A DNA stretch of 64,000 bases from Paragonimus westermani (GCA_008508345.1 QNGE01000271.1:258975-322974), one strand, 5' to 3'; positions 34,701 through 47,345 are shown, counted from the first letter of the stretch. Notes: generated from the letters alone by a model not told the origin. Made by a program: numbers and translations.

Positions 34701-37700
34701 GCTGGATTTTGTGTACAGCTCATCTAACCGTGATAATTGAGCGAAGCTGACTACACTCTGAGGCGACCGTCCAACCTCGTCGTAGGATGTATATGTGGCA
34801 ATCGTTACGACTAGAGTCAGTCAGCACTTCAGTTCTAGGGGACTATCCAAGCTGATGAGTGGATTTGCTGAGGCTCCAAGTACATCCTAGACAGATTAAA
34901 TGAAAGAATATGTAGTGATCAAGAGTGAGCTCCCGAATAGCCCGCGTGAATACAAGCGTACCTCACTAGGCTATGGGTGACAACGAAATGAACGAATGCA
35001 ACAAAACAATTACCAAGTTCCAACAAGTTACGGTAATCAAAGAATTTGACTTTCAGGTGTTCATAGATGTTCAAGGTGACCACCACAATATTCCAAATTG
35101 CCAGTTTCCCGGAAGCAAGAATATCACGGAGTTACCGTGGACTGCTGAAGTGCTATTGGAGCTGCGAAGCTAAAAAAAAATTGGGTGAAACATCTGTGCA
35201 GTATCGTCAAGCGACTACGCAACAGACAGGAGAGCAGATCAGTGTGTACAAATCTGTTTAATGTATCGCAAGGTCATTTTAATTAATTTGAACAACATGT
35301 AAAAGTGATGCGAAAACGCTGTTGTACAAAAGTGAAGCATCGTTAGTAAACAAAAATGAGAAAAACTCCACAAATGGATAATGCTATCATATTCAAAGAG
35401 AGATTGACAGAATAAAAGCAGAGCAGAGAAAATCACAAGTGAAATCCTTTAACACAAGACAGCGAAACCTTAGTGACTGTTTGTTGCGGTTAACGAAGAC
35501 AGGAGAAGCAATGCTTTTTGATAGACAATAATCAACTAGTGTTGTTCCTCAGACTAGTTGCATATCTTGAGTAGCTAGAGATGAACGTATCACACGAATA
35601 ACAGTCACAGACTGCTCATCATAAGCAACTGATATAGTCGTATATATCATGATCTACTTCTCAACAACAGTGTTGATAATTTCATACTAGTGTTCACAAA
35701 TATGAAAACTAACTGAGTAATAGAGTTGGAACTAAGTGGAAGTGTCCATGCGGAAACTCATCAAACCGGATGCTTGGATAAAATAATGTTTCACATGAAT
35801 CCATTCATGCGAAACGATTGAGTTTGTTCTTGCATTCACCAGACCGTGAAGAAATCGCGCTTATGTACAAGCATTTTGTGGGTTGTATAACCAACAATAT
35901 TTGAATATCGAGCAAGTTAAAAACCAAACAGTCATCCACATTACTATTCAGCCGAATGGACAAAATTAGGAACCTATTAATAAATGGATTAATTATAACT
36001 GTGACATTACATCAATGAAAACAATGAAATTGGTTCGTATCTCAGATATCACATCAGATCCTTTATGAGGTCGATACAGTCAGATCATGGAAAAATAAGA
36101 AAGATCAGTCGGGGAAACCGAAATCAAATCAGTAACCGTATGATCTGTACTCGATTTCGTCACTATCGTGCCACTGCAAGCTATAATGTTAACACGGACA
36201 TAGGAAAAAATATGTGCTGCCAAGTGCGCTGCTAAGTACTACCCAGAATAGTATACGTCTGAGTAGAATGCGATGTTTTGCCGACTTAATTCATCTAATC
36301 TGGCTGAAGTTTTTTCCACGGCAACATTCAGAGTGAAGGAATTGAAGTCTTTTGCACATGGCCAGATCCAGCAATCCATCGAGATATTCTGGCTTTGTAA
36401 TCGAGCTTCTCTTTGATCGCTAAAAATACCTTCACCACATTCCAACGGAAGAGGACTGGGAAGAGTATTTTAGTAAAAAGACATTTCCTGCAAACTGGTA
36501 TGTGCAACGGTCAGATCTTGAGAGAAAGCACCCGTATACGGCCTAGCTATCACTGTAATTAGGATGCAATTATTACTTGCGCGTATACAAGGGGCCAGAA
36601 AAGATCACAGTTCAAAAGGAATACAGGAATAAGGGATGTAAATGGCGGACCATCAAGAATGTCCTCAGTACACTAACACGGTCAGCTAATCGGGCATGTG
36701 CGAAAAGGCACCATTCACGCAAATCAGTTCATTGGTAGCATATACACTCTGCGATGTGTGCACGTACGAGCTACTTTGAAGAGAGCCGACCGCTCATTCG
36801 TTTTACGCAAATCTCTCATCCCGTTCATGCAAGCCGAACCTAGATTCTTTTGTCCAGATAGCTCGAATTACTTAACACAACACCATGCATCTATTGTCCC
36901 GGTGCTCACACTAGTCGCGCACTTTGCGCCCCCCATTCAAAAAAGACACAAATGTCGCTTGGACAAACTCCGTTGGCTGACTAGGTAGTGTCGCAATGTA
37001 AGTGAAGTTATGGGACATCCAGTAGGTTTATTGTGTAAGTAAAGGGATTCGAGTTCGTTGTTCTTTGAAAACTCACTTGTTCTGCTAATGGCCAGCTTTA
37101 ACGACGGCGTCGAACATCCCAAAATATGTTATTTAAGGGCGTAAAATTGTCTCATCCACATTCACCACAACTGCTTTTTAACTAACCTCGACTCGTTTGT
37201 TTAAGTCACGTACAAAGGCATGCTAAGTTTTATTCAGTTTAGCTATCGCCTCCACTGTGCAACATTGAAGGTACACCTAACCGCAGATATGCAGTGACCG
37301 TCACGAATGTAGTTTGTGAGGACATCCTACGATGTGCCCATAGGGTGGATGAGTCAGCTATTAGGAGCATGAAGACACGAGTATGAGAGTCTGATTGCAC
37401 ATACAGGGCGGTCTCGCTGTTTGTCCATCTACATTCGCTGCCTCGTTTGGTACCTGGCTTATGAACAACGGAGTATTCAGTCCTGAGATTCTATGAGATA
37501 TTGAGATTGCCCAACTGAATGACACCTGTGGGCTGATTGTAATGAGGCTCAGGTGTAATCATTCATGTGAGCAATCAGAATATATACGTGTGCAGCGGCG
37601 CTACAGAATGAGAAACTGTAGCATGTCAGACTGTGCTAATCGATGTTCAGTCTTTTAATCAGACAACCCGATATGCCGCAAAGTCGAATCACACTTCTCT

Positions 37701-38384
37701 CACAGCTCCATTCTAATTTCCAGTCGGCCGGAAGAATTCTGCTGTCCCGAAAACGAATAAAAACAAATGTATGCACCACAAGTTACTGCTCGGTGATAGC
37801 TGCTTTCGTCATTTGTCATCAGTCGAATACACCGACAGGTCTCATTACGCAGTTCGCTGACGGACTGTCGTGTAATAGAATCCGGCCTTTTCTTTCTAGG
37901 TGTGAAGATTAGTGTTTGTACTCTCATAGAGCTTCTTGGACGCAGTCCGCTGACCTTCATTTGGCATTTTCAGGTGCTCGGTGAAGTTTGGCATTGGTTC
38001 ATTCGATGCGGATTGAGATACTGCTACATCACGTCGTATATGTGGTGATATATATGTTCGAGGTTGTGGTAAAATCAGTTAACCATGCCTTGTAATGAAA
38101 CGACTTATCGTTTAGCGTAAAGCAAGTAACTTTTGCAGAACATGACCCAGTGGTCGAAAATCATGATTGTTTCAATAACCAACATTTAAATGAACCTCGA
38201 ACCAGTTGAACAGCTGATGATCGATCACAGTGCCAACCAGCAACCGAACAATTAACTAGCTGGGATTCTAAATTCTATTCTAATGCAAACAGTGGATATT
38301 ACTACAAATTGAACAGCATCGACGGTTGTTCGTGCTTCCCTTACTTGAACCGCTTCGATAGGAAGCGCTTACCTTGATTGTCTT
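31749..38384. other. Unassigned DNA, 6.6 kb
   Basis: No gene, repeat family or RNA gene could be supported in this, the second-longest featureless stretch. Open frames of 60-99 codons (for example 31905-32204, 32742-33041, 36698-36988 plus; 33716-33961, 36239-36445 minus) have no clear motif. The 33716-33961 minus frame faintly resembles the C-terminal integrase segment of gypsy elements, but too weakly to call. A small GC-rich hairpin (GTGGGCTGGAGCCCAC) lies near 34180-34196. Confidence 0.4.
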
Positions 38385-38480
38385 TTTCATTGGGTTTCGT
38401 AGCTGGGCTGATTTCGGGCACCTAGGCTTGATGCTTCTGCCGCTGGTTCGAACCCAACCGAATCCCAGACTTTTTGCAAT
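38385..38480 (+). repeat. tRNA-like SINE fragment (family T2)
   Basis: Contains a clean B-box GGTTCGAACCC at 38445-38455 followed by AACCGAATCCC. The block CGCTGGTTCGAA.CCAAC.GAA.CCC is shared with 56251-56272. The A box is not clear. Distinct from the hammerhead SINE family, since there is no hammerhead downstream. Could instead be an isolated tRNA-like relic. Confidence 0.45.
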
Positions 38481-39959
38481 TAGGTCTCCATCATGCTCAA
38501 AATGGGGCTTACTAGTTATAAATCCCACAGTTCATATTAGATTAATGGAGGAGGAACTTAATTGTCGCGTTCTGTAGTACAGTAACAACTGAAACCCCTG
38601 CACTCAAAGATAACTGAACTTAGAAAGAGGTTGCCTCACACTTGCTAAAAATATCAGTAAACAATTCTGAACACTCTCTGCATCTGAAAACATTGGTACA
38701 ACCAATCGAAAATTGCGTGTCTGACATATGTGAAACATATCACTACAAGATTCCAGCAACATACTTCAGCACTCATACAGTCAGATTTACATGTATTGTA
38801 GAAAAGAGAAAGGATTCTGTAGTGGTCACTGATCATTTGATGCCAGGAAGGACGTGCATTGTTTGTCTAACCAAGTCGCCATTTTAATGTCATTCTGCAA
38901 TGCTGGACTGTTCTACATATTGTCTGTTTGTCTGTTTTGCACGTCCACGATGTTCACCTGTCAACAACTGCTGTCAAATGGCCGCCAACCAACGTGTGTG
39001 AATCCTGAGTCATCCTAAACACCACAAAGAAGTCAGTGGACTGGACAAATCCAGGCACAGAGTTTGTGTGAACGATGCAGTTATGGTACGCTTGTTTACA
39101 TGTAAAACCAACTATCTTGATGTCAATTCACACACTGCACCCATCTCCATTTTGAGGGTCTAGTAGACAGAAGGTGCATATTCCGATAAAACATTGTAGT
39201 AATTTTTTATTCGGTCGTAATGTATCTGGATATCTGTCATTTTTTAAGAACTTTCAAACAAGTCTCACACTTTCCGGCCCCGAATCCGGCAAAACCATTC
39301 GAAAACACAAAAGAAGGATGAATAAATACTTACTTAAAGATTATCGACAACATCGGATCCAATAATCGAAAGGGAGGAGAAGAGATTTTAAATCCAAGAA
39401 ATGTAGAATGTTAGCACTTTTAACTCGGGGATTTGTTAGCGGATGGCTGGGCCGTATTGAAACCAGAACTGGAAAAGCAGCTCACCAGTCACCAACCAAT
39501 CCAGCCGATTTGACAGTTGGGCTGATCAGTTTGAGGGGTAGTGGAGCTGACTTGAATCACATCATGTGGACGATGGAAACTGAACGGTTAATAAGTGTGC
39601 CCCAGACATTCAGCCGTCAAAAGGAGAATTGAAACTGAATTCTAATTTGTTCAGTGCGTCACAAAGACGTGTTCACACCTTTTCTCAAGTTTTCTAAACA
39701 GGGATGTCATAGACGGATAACAAAAATCTGCCAAGACTTTTATGGACAGTTGGGAGCCTGAAACGTTAACTAGTGGTGAGTGCTCACTGATGGTTATTCT
39801 GTAACATTTCAGAGAGTCAACCACAGATGACAGCACACACTGTCAAACGTTCACAATCGAAACACAGTGAAGTATGTCTCAAAACAGAGAGAAGCTCCAG
39901 GTTAACAAGAGACATGTATTACCATAACGAGAGAGATTCAATTCATATCATGTCCCTGT

Positions 39960-39961
<2 letters not shown>
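38481..39961. other. Unassigned DNA
   Basis: Frames at 38642-38887, 39174-39365 and 39408-39632 (plus) are without recognisable motifs. Nothing else seen. Confidence 0.4.

Positions 39962-39990
<29 letters not shown>
39962..39990. repeat. (TA)n microsatellite, about 14 units
   Basis: Uninterrupted alternating AT tract flanked by CC and AGGAG. Confidence 0.95.
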
Positions 39991-39993
<3 letters not shown>

Positions 39994-42450
39994 AGTTCCA
40001 CAGTCTGAACTGGGTCTCACGTTCACTAACGGCTGACCTCGGGCTCTGGTTAGTCATCCTTCTCAGCCAGCTACACATACGTGGTCAGCCCGCAAGTCCT
40101 GAAAGAAAGCGGAAGTGACTGTATGTGGTAAAACAAATTGGTGACAAACTGGATGCTGTTACAATTCCCGCATTTAAAAAGGAACCTGAAGTCTACGTGA
40201 CAACAACGGAGACATCGGTCATGCTCCCATTACCTTAACGCCACTCAGCATACATATGTTTTCGAACTAACCAATACTCGGAAAACTTGATACGGGAGTA
40301 AAAAGCAGGAGTCTGATCCCAATCTGACCATAATTACGCAGTAGCACAGATTTTGAAATACCGGGAATCCTATAGATGATCATCAGTTGTGATTATTTTC
40401 CATCAATAAACCGACTTCCGTCCGATCTCCGGTAACGATTTCGAAAATTGTCTACTTCCCGGGGAATAATTAAGTGAGATCTCCTGTGATTATCTGTTGA
40501 CCAGGTGCTGATTTGCTGAGGTCTGCTGGCTTGTCCAATCGCAGGTTGCTGAATCCTGTTCAAACTGTATCCAGTTCCACGCTTTTCCACATATTTTACA
40601 CTTTCATCTGCTCTCTTCTTCCTCAGTTCCACATACAAAAACATACTGTTACATTGTTACATTCGGCAGCTCAAGACGATGGCCTCTTCCTTCGATGAAC
40701 ACTTTTCTTTGTGTTGTGTAACTGACGTTAATATATCCTTCCCCATTTACAAATTTGAATAACGAAATCAGGAGAACAGTTTTGCAAAATGGTAGTACCA
40801 CTTTGTATCACATATCCAATGTCGTCATCCGTTCCCTCACATATTACAAATTAACGTTCATTAGTTCGTGTTGTTACGTCAATTTAGTTTCCCTGTTAGC
40901 TGCCACAGGAGTTTACCCTCGGTCAATGCAATGAGTCTGTCCAGCATCTAGGGCCGTCCCATGTTTCCTGTTGACCGATCGCACTGTCCTTCCATCCACT
41001 GAACAGCTTGCTGTTTGGTACAACCGCTAAATTTTCCATAGTAAGCCGTTCGTTTTACATATGACGTACGTACGTCCATCGTACTGCTTCGGTTACACTG
41101 TATACTGTTCGTTTGTCTTCATGCATTATTCTTCCTACCGGTTCTGTAAAGTTGAGCTTTCCGACAGGAACCACAGTTAAGGTTTGTTACATTTGACTTG
41201 TTCATTGCTGTTATGGTCAGTACCGTCTTAAACCATTTTTTTCAGTTGCCTTCAATCTTCGTTACACGGACAGATCGATTTAACAGCGTCATTTATGCTA
41301 TTTGACACCAATCAGTATCGATCTGTCGCCTGCGTTTGGCAGTGAGGTATAGCCCTTTCAATAACGTCACTGATCGAGACTAAGGCGGTAGAGAATCAGT
41401 GGGTCTGGATATGAACATGAATATTCTGGGATCTCTATGGGCGCCTTATGGGAACGGAGTGAAAGCCCACGGGCAACTGCCCCAACTCCCACCGTTATGA
41501 GTGGTATTCACCGAGAATACTGTATGTTTCATCCCTTAGAGAACACTGTCATATGTTTAGTACTCCTGATGACCTTGGTGCGATTTTACGTCCTGACATT
41601 AATGACTGACTAGATACGTGAGTAACACTCACCCACCATACTTGTATCCGAAAGCGTGCAGATCATGAGAAATGGGGTGAAGTAAACGGCTAGTATGTAT
41701 GGGACTTGCTTCGCACGCTCAAGGCTTACAATACTACTCCAAAACTGGAAAGTTTTCACCCTCATCATTGTTCCAGGAGGATCGCATGAGATTGTACGCC
41801 TTTTCGACTAATTTAGCGGCACCACATCGACAGCTTGTAATATTGCTGACGAGGTACCAGCTAGGATAGTAGAATTATATACAGTTACTCACTGTCCCAC
41901 TACCATTCACATATACCGATTCTCCCGTGTCATATTCAACCATTGACACTGGCAGACACATCAGTTTGCCTGCTGGTTTTCGCAAAACTGCTTTAGTGAT
42001 GCTGAATTTGCTTTTATTCGAACATCACCGTTTCCTTCAGCTAGTTTAGAAGGGAAACACTGTGGTGTTTTCATTGTCTTGTATCTCATTTTTCCAATCG
42101 TGCGTAATTACTGCACTTGGCCGCGTTATTCAAATGTATTTGGTAGTAAAAAAACGGATGCGACACATTTGTGAATAAATCCTACTACGCACGTGTGTTG
42201 GTTCTTCCTAAAACGCCGGCGGTTGACAGCCTCCTAAAACATTCAATCGTTGAGTCGTACTTCAGCTTCGCAACACCTTGATTAATCCCCAATAACAATG
42301 AACGTTTCATGAACACTGTTTACTCTCGACAAGTTCAAACCGTAACCTCGCTCATTATTTTACATCGTCTTTCTAAAACTGCGTCGCAACACTTTGTGCA
42401 CACAAACTAGCCGGTATTGTCTGATTAGCATTGTTTCACCAATCGTTGGC
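39991..42450. other. Unassigned DNA
   Basis: A pyrimidine-rich patch covers about 40540-40720. TGTTGTGTAACTGACG near 40712 resembles the first bases of the solo LTR at 43763, but similarity stops after about 12 bp. No gene supported. Confidence 0.4.
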
Positions 42451-42547
42451 AGTTTCGGGGTGCGGTGACAACGATATCTTGAATGATTCGACAGTGTCAA
42501 CTAGGTGGCTGGTTGCTAGGACGTGTGTGGTGAGGACCCGACTTGGT
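42451..42547 (+). repeat. Dispersed repeat R3, copy 2
   Basis: Matches 11802-11895 around GTCAACTAGGTGGC in the same orientation. The minus-strand 109-codon frame just downstream (42568-42897, containing EKLTTDQFVEIFV) is not recognised with confidence. Confidence 0.5.
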
Positions 42548-43594
42548 GCTGATCAGTCAGTTGATTATTAGGCTCCATGACCGAAGTTCAACCGAGTTGG
42601 ATGAATAATACTGACAAAAATTTCAACGAATTGATCAGTCGTCAATTTTTCATACACAAACTGGGCACAGCAATTGATAACTTTTTTGGTTGACCAACGT
42701 TGATTAATCCCTGTTCTTCTTGTTGTAGTGAGGACGAGCGATCGCACTATAGTACTTACACAACTAACACTCAGTTGTGAGGGAACAGCATGGATTTTGA
42801 CATCAAAACAACCGCGGGAAAAATGTAAGAACCATTGGTGTGCAGCATAGCATGAAGTAGTTTCTGGTACGTAAAGGAACTGAGCATTGGCGGCCATAAC
42901 AACCGTGACGTCTTGAGACCAGTGTCATGTGCAGATGAGTTTTTTTGTAATCATTTTGAAACACAACCCAGGCATTGGTTTTCCGAATGAAAAACCGTTG
43001 TGCTTGTCGCGTCTTTGGCTCTCAAAATTGTGATGCCTAGGCGTGTGAGTTGGCTGACTGCATGCTCTCTAACTGTGTGGTGTTACGAACCAAGCGTACA
43101 TCTTTTTTATACACTATAGTCCGATGTTCAGTTTTTGAGCTCCACGATCACAGTACATTTTTGTGAAAGCCTATCTTGTGCAGTCGGTTAAACATCATAT
43201 CCAGCTAAAGTGCCCAAGGGTAGTAATTCATGTGATACGGGTAATTTCATACACTCCGTTTTCTGAAACAACCACTGTGTCACAACAGTGTGTCCCACTT
43301 GGAAAAGTGAATCGCCTCAATTGCGTTGGGTATGTACTTGCTCTCTACTGTTACATAAACTTTACCAGTCATTTCAAGATCTTCCCATTTGGCTGACTGC
43401 TGTTTGACGAACTGTACATGGTATACCTTACCCTTCTGTTCAGCCTCCTGTTTCTATAAACAGCTGGAAGTGTGTGTACATAAGCAATAATAATAACAGG
43501 TAGATTGTAGTGACAAAAAATGTGGGAGTACTGTGACTGCAAAAAACGCTTAGCCTCAGAGAAGTTGTTTGTTGTACGACATCCATTACAAGGT
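42548..43594. other. Unassigned DNA
   Basis: Frames at 42568-42897 (minus) and 43163-43396 (plus) lack a clear family. The right end runs into the non-LTR remnant at about 43595, whose 5' limit is a truncation. Confidence 0.4.
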
Positions 43595-44382
43595 ATCCGA
43601 AAACAGAGCACGGACGGTATGGAAGCCATGTTAATGCTGAATCAGCTCCGTTGGTCCGGTCACGTCCGTCGGATGGGCGATGATCGTATCCCGAAGCAGT
43701 TGCTGTACGGACAAGTGAAGTCAGGTAGGCGAAATCCCGGTGGTCAGAAGCGGAGGTACCAGTGTTGTGTAACAGGCAGTTTCGTTGTGAGTAGTATGCT
43801 ACTCACAAGTAGTGTATTATACACAGGCGAATTAGGAACAAAAGGACAAGCCCCGAACACGACGGACATGAAGAAACTATCGGAACAGTGTGTAAACGCT
43901 GTGTGAGAACTTTTACCAAGACGAATGACAGCGTACTGTCACCCGATGTATGTGAGTGCATGTCTGTCGTGCAAATGAGTGTATGCGTTTGTGGTTTAGT
44001 TTTTGGCATGACCTGTACGGAAGTTGCGCAGTAAACCAATTTGCTGGCCAAGCGTCTTTTGCGGACACAACACCAGGATGTCGTGTAGATAGGTCTTTCA
44101 CGCTGTAATATTGATTTTAGATGTTGGGAAGATTTGGCGTTGAACCGGACGGCCTGGAGGAATACGGTTCGGACGGGCGTGCGAAAGTTCAACAAGCAAT
44201 TATTGCGCGGCCGTGAGCGGAAGCGTGCGGTGTGCAAAGAAACCATCGGTGCCATAGGTCGCGGTGACGTGACTATATGGCGTTGCGATGTGTGCGGCCG
44301 CGAATGCGCTGGCCGTTTGGGGCTGGTAGGTCACCAACGTACTCATAGTACCCCGTCGGCGAAGAGGCGGCGAGTACGCTAG
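43595..44382 (+). mobile_element. Non-LTR retrotransposon 3' end (family N1), split by an LTR
   Basis: Encodes MEAMLMLNQLRWSGHVRRM, PKQLLYGQVKSG, GGQKRRYQ, then, beyond a 310-bp insertion, IGLSRCNIDFRCWEDLALN, TAWRNTVRTGV, KQLLRGRERKR, and a terminal zinc finger CDVCGREC....GLVGHQRTH before a stop at 44382. Removal of the insertion and one copy of its 4-bp duplication restores frame continuity, with one internal TAG where the 6.4 kb copy has a Gln codon. Same family as 6363-7110 and better preserved. 5'-truncated, as is usual for LINEs. The RT catalytic core is absent. Clade is RTE/CR1-like, not resolved. Confidence 0.88.
43763..44072. mobile_element. Solo LTR (310 bp) with target-site duplication
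   Basis: Begins TGTTGTGT and ends ACACAACA (perfect 8-bp inverted ends of the TG..CA type). It is flanked by CCAG at 43759-43762 and again at 44073-44076. It interrupts the N1 element exactly between codons that are adjacent in the 6.4 kb copy. No internal domain is present, so it is best read as a solo LTR left by recombination of an LTR retrotransposon. A short non-autonomous TIR transposon is a less likely alternative. Two hairpins lie near its left end: TTGTGAGTAG / CTACTCACAA at 43785-43808 and GTGTATTATACAC at about 43813. Family unknown. Confidence 0.75.
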
Positions 44383-44750
44383 GCTCAGGTAGGTCAAATC
44401 GGTATACCTATTCTACTTCTGTTAATGACTGCATCGGCCAACATCGTGGTCATTGACAATTAATCCGCTCTTCTTTTCAGAAACCTGAGTGTCTGTGGTC
44501 TTCTACCCATTCTCTTCTCCGGCTTTGCTGGTGCATTGTATGATGGATTGTCTGCCTGGCTTTTCATAGTCCAATGAGAACTTTGCTTTTCATCCTTATC
44601 TTCTCTGGGATGCACTAACCTGCACCCCTATACTGCAACGCTTCTTGTATTACACTTCAAAAATCTTTCTTCTCAGTGTAGATCTCGTCATTGCAGCCTC
44701 TCTGTTTAGTTTCCGAGAGATAAGAGTTTCCTTTCCTTATTAGCCAATCA
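44383..44750. other. Probable 3' untranslated tail of N1 and spacer
   Basis: The first bases after the stop (CTCAGGTAGGTC) resemble the sequence after the stop of the 6.4 kb copy, so the 3' UTR of N1 begins here. The rest is pyrimidine-rich without recognised content. Confidence 0.5.
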
Positions 44751-45135
44751 AGTGGCTAACCAGCATTGGCCGGCTGGACACAAAGGCCCCACTGGCACAC
44801 CTCCCGGTCTTATTCCTTCGGGTTTACACTGGATATGTGGTGTGTTGGTGGAACTGCAATTGGTGCAGCGCAAGCCAATTGCAGTGATGGTTAAGCGCAG
44901 GCGTCCTTTGGCTTCGGTCACTGTGACAGGCTAATCCGAATCAGATGCCGCCAACCACATCGCTAATTTGTGTTCGCGACTGTTATTCAGCAGTGCATTG
45001 TCATTTGCCCTGGTGACATAACTCGCATATTGCACATACACATTTTTAGTAGACGCTTCTGGCCCGTCTTTTTCCTGGAGTTGGGACCTGCTCTTACACT
45101 ACTCACAAACGTAGGTGCATGTTATACAACAAAAG
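44751..45135 (+). repeat. Dispersed repeat R1, well-preserved copy
   Basis: 44820-44956 matches the reverse complement of 63864-64000 with about 4 differences in 137 bp, so these two copies are recent. 45009-45133 also matches the 10.18-10.33 kb copy. The 5' part contains CAATTGGTGCAGCGC and GCAAGCCAATTGCAG, an internal inverted pair of CAATTG-centred blocks. No protein or clear pol III box. Possibly a non-autonomous element or part of an LTR or UTR. Confidence 0.7.
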
Positions 45136-46859
45136 TAAGCATCAGCAACCAGGTGGTGATATCGGCTGCACTTAGCTGACGGGGGCAAACTAACGGACTG
45201 CTCAGCGCCATCGTTTCTTCCACTTGTTTTGGAGTGAGGACTCCCCCCATGATTTCATTTTCCATATGTTACTGGTCATGCTCAATCGTTGAACACAGAT
45301 GCCTGCCAAAACGTACGTCAGACGGATTTGATCAATTAACTTCTGTTGTAGGACTATTGAAAATGCTTTGTTCCTCTCTGAAAACTGATTTCCCCTATTG
45401 AAAAAACCGCTGACGGTCCATGAAAATTAACACGAAGTCACTAGGCACACCGGGCTTGATTTGCAGTTAGCCATTCTGTATTCAATATCGGAGTGACTGC
45501 CAACCTATTGAATCAGCACGCAGATTTGGTGGTCGTAGTATGCCTGCAGTGGAGTTACAACAATCAATTCCCTGAACTCATCCAACAGTAGAGGCCCAGC
45601 TCTACCTTACCTTGGTATGACATCCTCGTATGTGCTGTAGAATTAGACGTATGATATCCACAAAATTTGACAGGACTGTAGTCAAGTAAATGATTATACC
45701 ATTTATGCGGACTGAATTACATTCAATTGTCAATCTTCCCTTTCAGCCTATCCGATGTGAGTTAAATCCGCCTGGTTGTAGGACGGGTCGTTTTATCTTC
45801 TGACATTTCCACTTCCTGTAACAAGCACGAATGTAGAAACGCATCGAACTCTTTTTCTTGTTCAGCTGTCGTTCTACCGTACGTTGGTGTACCATCTAAA
45901 ACGTAAATCGACCAGTCGAGTTTGTCGAATGACCGTATTAAATACTTCTGAAAGATTCCACTTAGCATCTTTAACCCGACAGATAAGTGTATTCACCGGA
46001 AACGACTCAGGGAAGTACTAAACGAGGTATGTTAACTTGATTCCTAGTCAAGAATTAACAATCCGAAAGTCAGTTCATATTTCTAACGATTCGAGCCTAA
46101 TGTAATTCAAGCAATCTAGCATCGGAATTCGTCAGCTAGTGTCTCTCTTTACAATGCACTTCGTTCAATGTGCTATCGTTACTGCACATTTGAGCGTAGC
46201 GAAAGTTGTTCAACGTCACGGCTACTTGACTAAGCAAATTAACAACAGCAGCCTGATTAATCAGTTTTTCTCGAATGATTATAGACGCTCACTTACCACA
46301 TGATACGACTGTTGAGGCAGCCTTGGTTACGACCGAACAAAAGGTACACCAGGTATACTGCCCAAAACGAAATTAGACAGACAGTACTGATTGAAAGCTG
46401 ACACATTTCAAAGTTAGACACTCCGTGGCCTGAATAGCACCCATGTTAGGGATGGGTGTTAGTTCTCCAAATGCCACTAAAATTCATTCTTCATATTGCT
46501 GGTTGTCAGACTCCTCCCCCATCCCAACGCTGGCGATTTTGTTCATTCCCATATTTCTAAAGAAATACCGGAGGGCTCTAATATTGACTGTAGAAGAAAA
46601 CTCGTTAGTATACCAATGAGCTGTATCAGCATCATAGTTGTTCGAGGCAATTAACTGTTGACTCGGCAGCAGTCCAAACACAATTCAACATTTGGTAGGA
46701 ACCAGACTTCGCAGTTATCAGTTTGTTACAGGGTGATCTGTATTGCTTTAGGAAAATTCCTTTCTCAGTTCTGCAGACAAGCTTCTTTAAATGTCGGATA
46801 CCGCTTTTTGCATCAGTTATGCTCCCCATCAAAAATTGGCGGAGAGATAATTCGAACTC
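45136..46859. other. Unassigned DNA, possibly downstream of gag on the minus strand
   Basis: If the gag remnant to the right belonged to a longer element, pol would lie here on the minus strand. I looked for RT, RNase H and integrase motifs in the minus frames (including 45762-45968 and 46484-46681) and found none. Confidence 0.4.
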
Positions 46860-47345
46860 AGCAAACGCTCGGTTAAATGCCCTGAGTTCCGTTCCGTTGG
46901 CCCTGATAACAGCGTGTTCACGGTGTTTTGAGGCTGCATTGCAGGCACGAGTATTGGTGCACTGGGCATTCGTTAGATATCTCATCTACACCGCTGTTTT
47001 AGTCACTGCTATTTCCTGAACACCGGGACCAAATCGGTCACGGATGAAGGTATCCTTCGTGCCGTACAAAGGCTGGGAGTTGCCGACAACTTCCTCACCG
47101 GCAGCACATAGAGGTAGATAGACTCTTCTTCGGAAGGCTGTGAAGCGTTCGAAGGTTTCATTCACTTGGTCTAGGCAATATTCTTCAAACTTGCTCGTTG
47201 CGTATTCTGTTCATTCGTCTCTTCATTGTCAGGATGGGTCAAGTTTTTCAGAACCTCTCTGATTACTTCACCACTGTGATACCGAAACGTCACCAGCTAA
47301 TGTTTCTTACTCTCGCATACACACATTGCTCAAGAGCGTAAAGCT
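46860..47345 (-). pseudogene. Ty3/gypsy-like gag remnant
   Basis: Minus-strand translation from 47345 gives FRYHSGEVIREVLKNLTHPDNEE, a frameshift, then FEEYCLDQVNETFERF (47175-47189 for FEEYC), CAAGEEVV and LYGTKDTFIRDR (IRDR at 47034-47045), a stop, then NAQCTNTRACNAASKH. The pattern KFEEYC.P..N.TYERY.F..R....GE.........C.YG..KDTFIRDR..-G is typical of the capsid C-terminal region of Ty3/gypsy-type gag. At least one frameshift and one stop are present, and no zinc knuckle or protease was found. The 117-codon frame 46632-46985 continues the same reading register. No LTRs were located around it. Confidence 0.7.

Noticed and set aside
37800..37830. Minus-strand CTGATGA...GAAAG string resembling a hammerhead core
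   Set aside because: The eight bases between the two core blocks cannot form stem II, and no stem I pairing exists around it.
40712..40735. TGTTGTGTAACTGACG, resembling the start of the solo LTR
   Set aside because: Similarity ends after about 12 bp and no matching LTR end lies about 310 bp downstream.
42568..42897. 109-codon minus frame with EKLTTDQFVEIFV, possibly gag
   Set aside because: Similarity to gag is limited to about ten residues; not enough to call.
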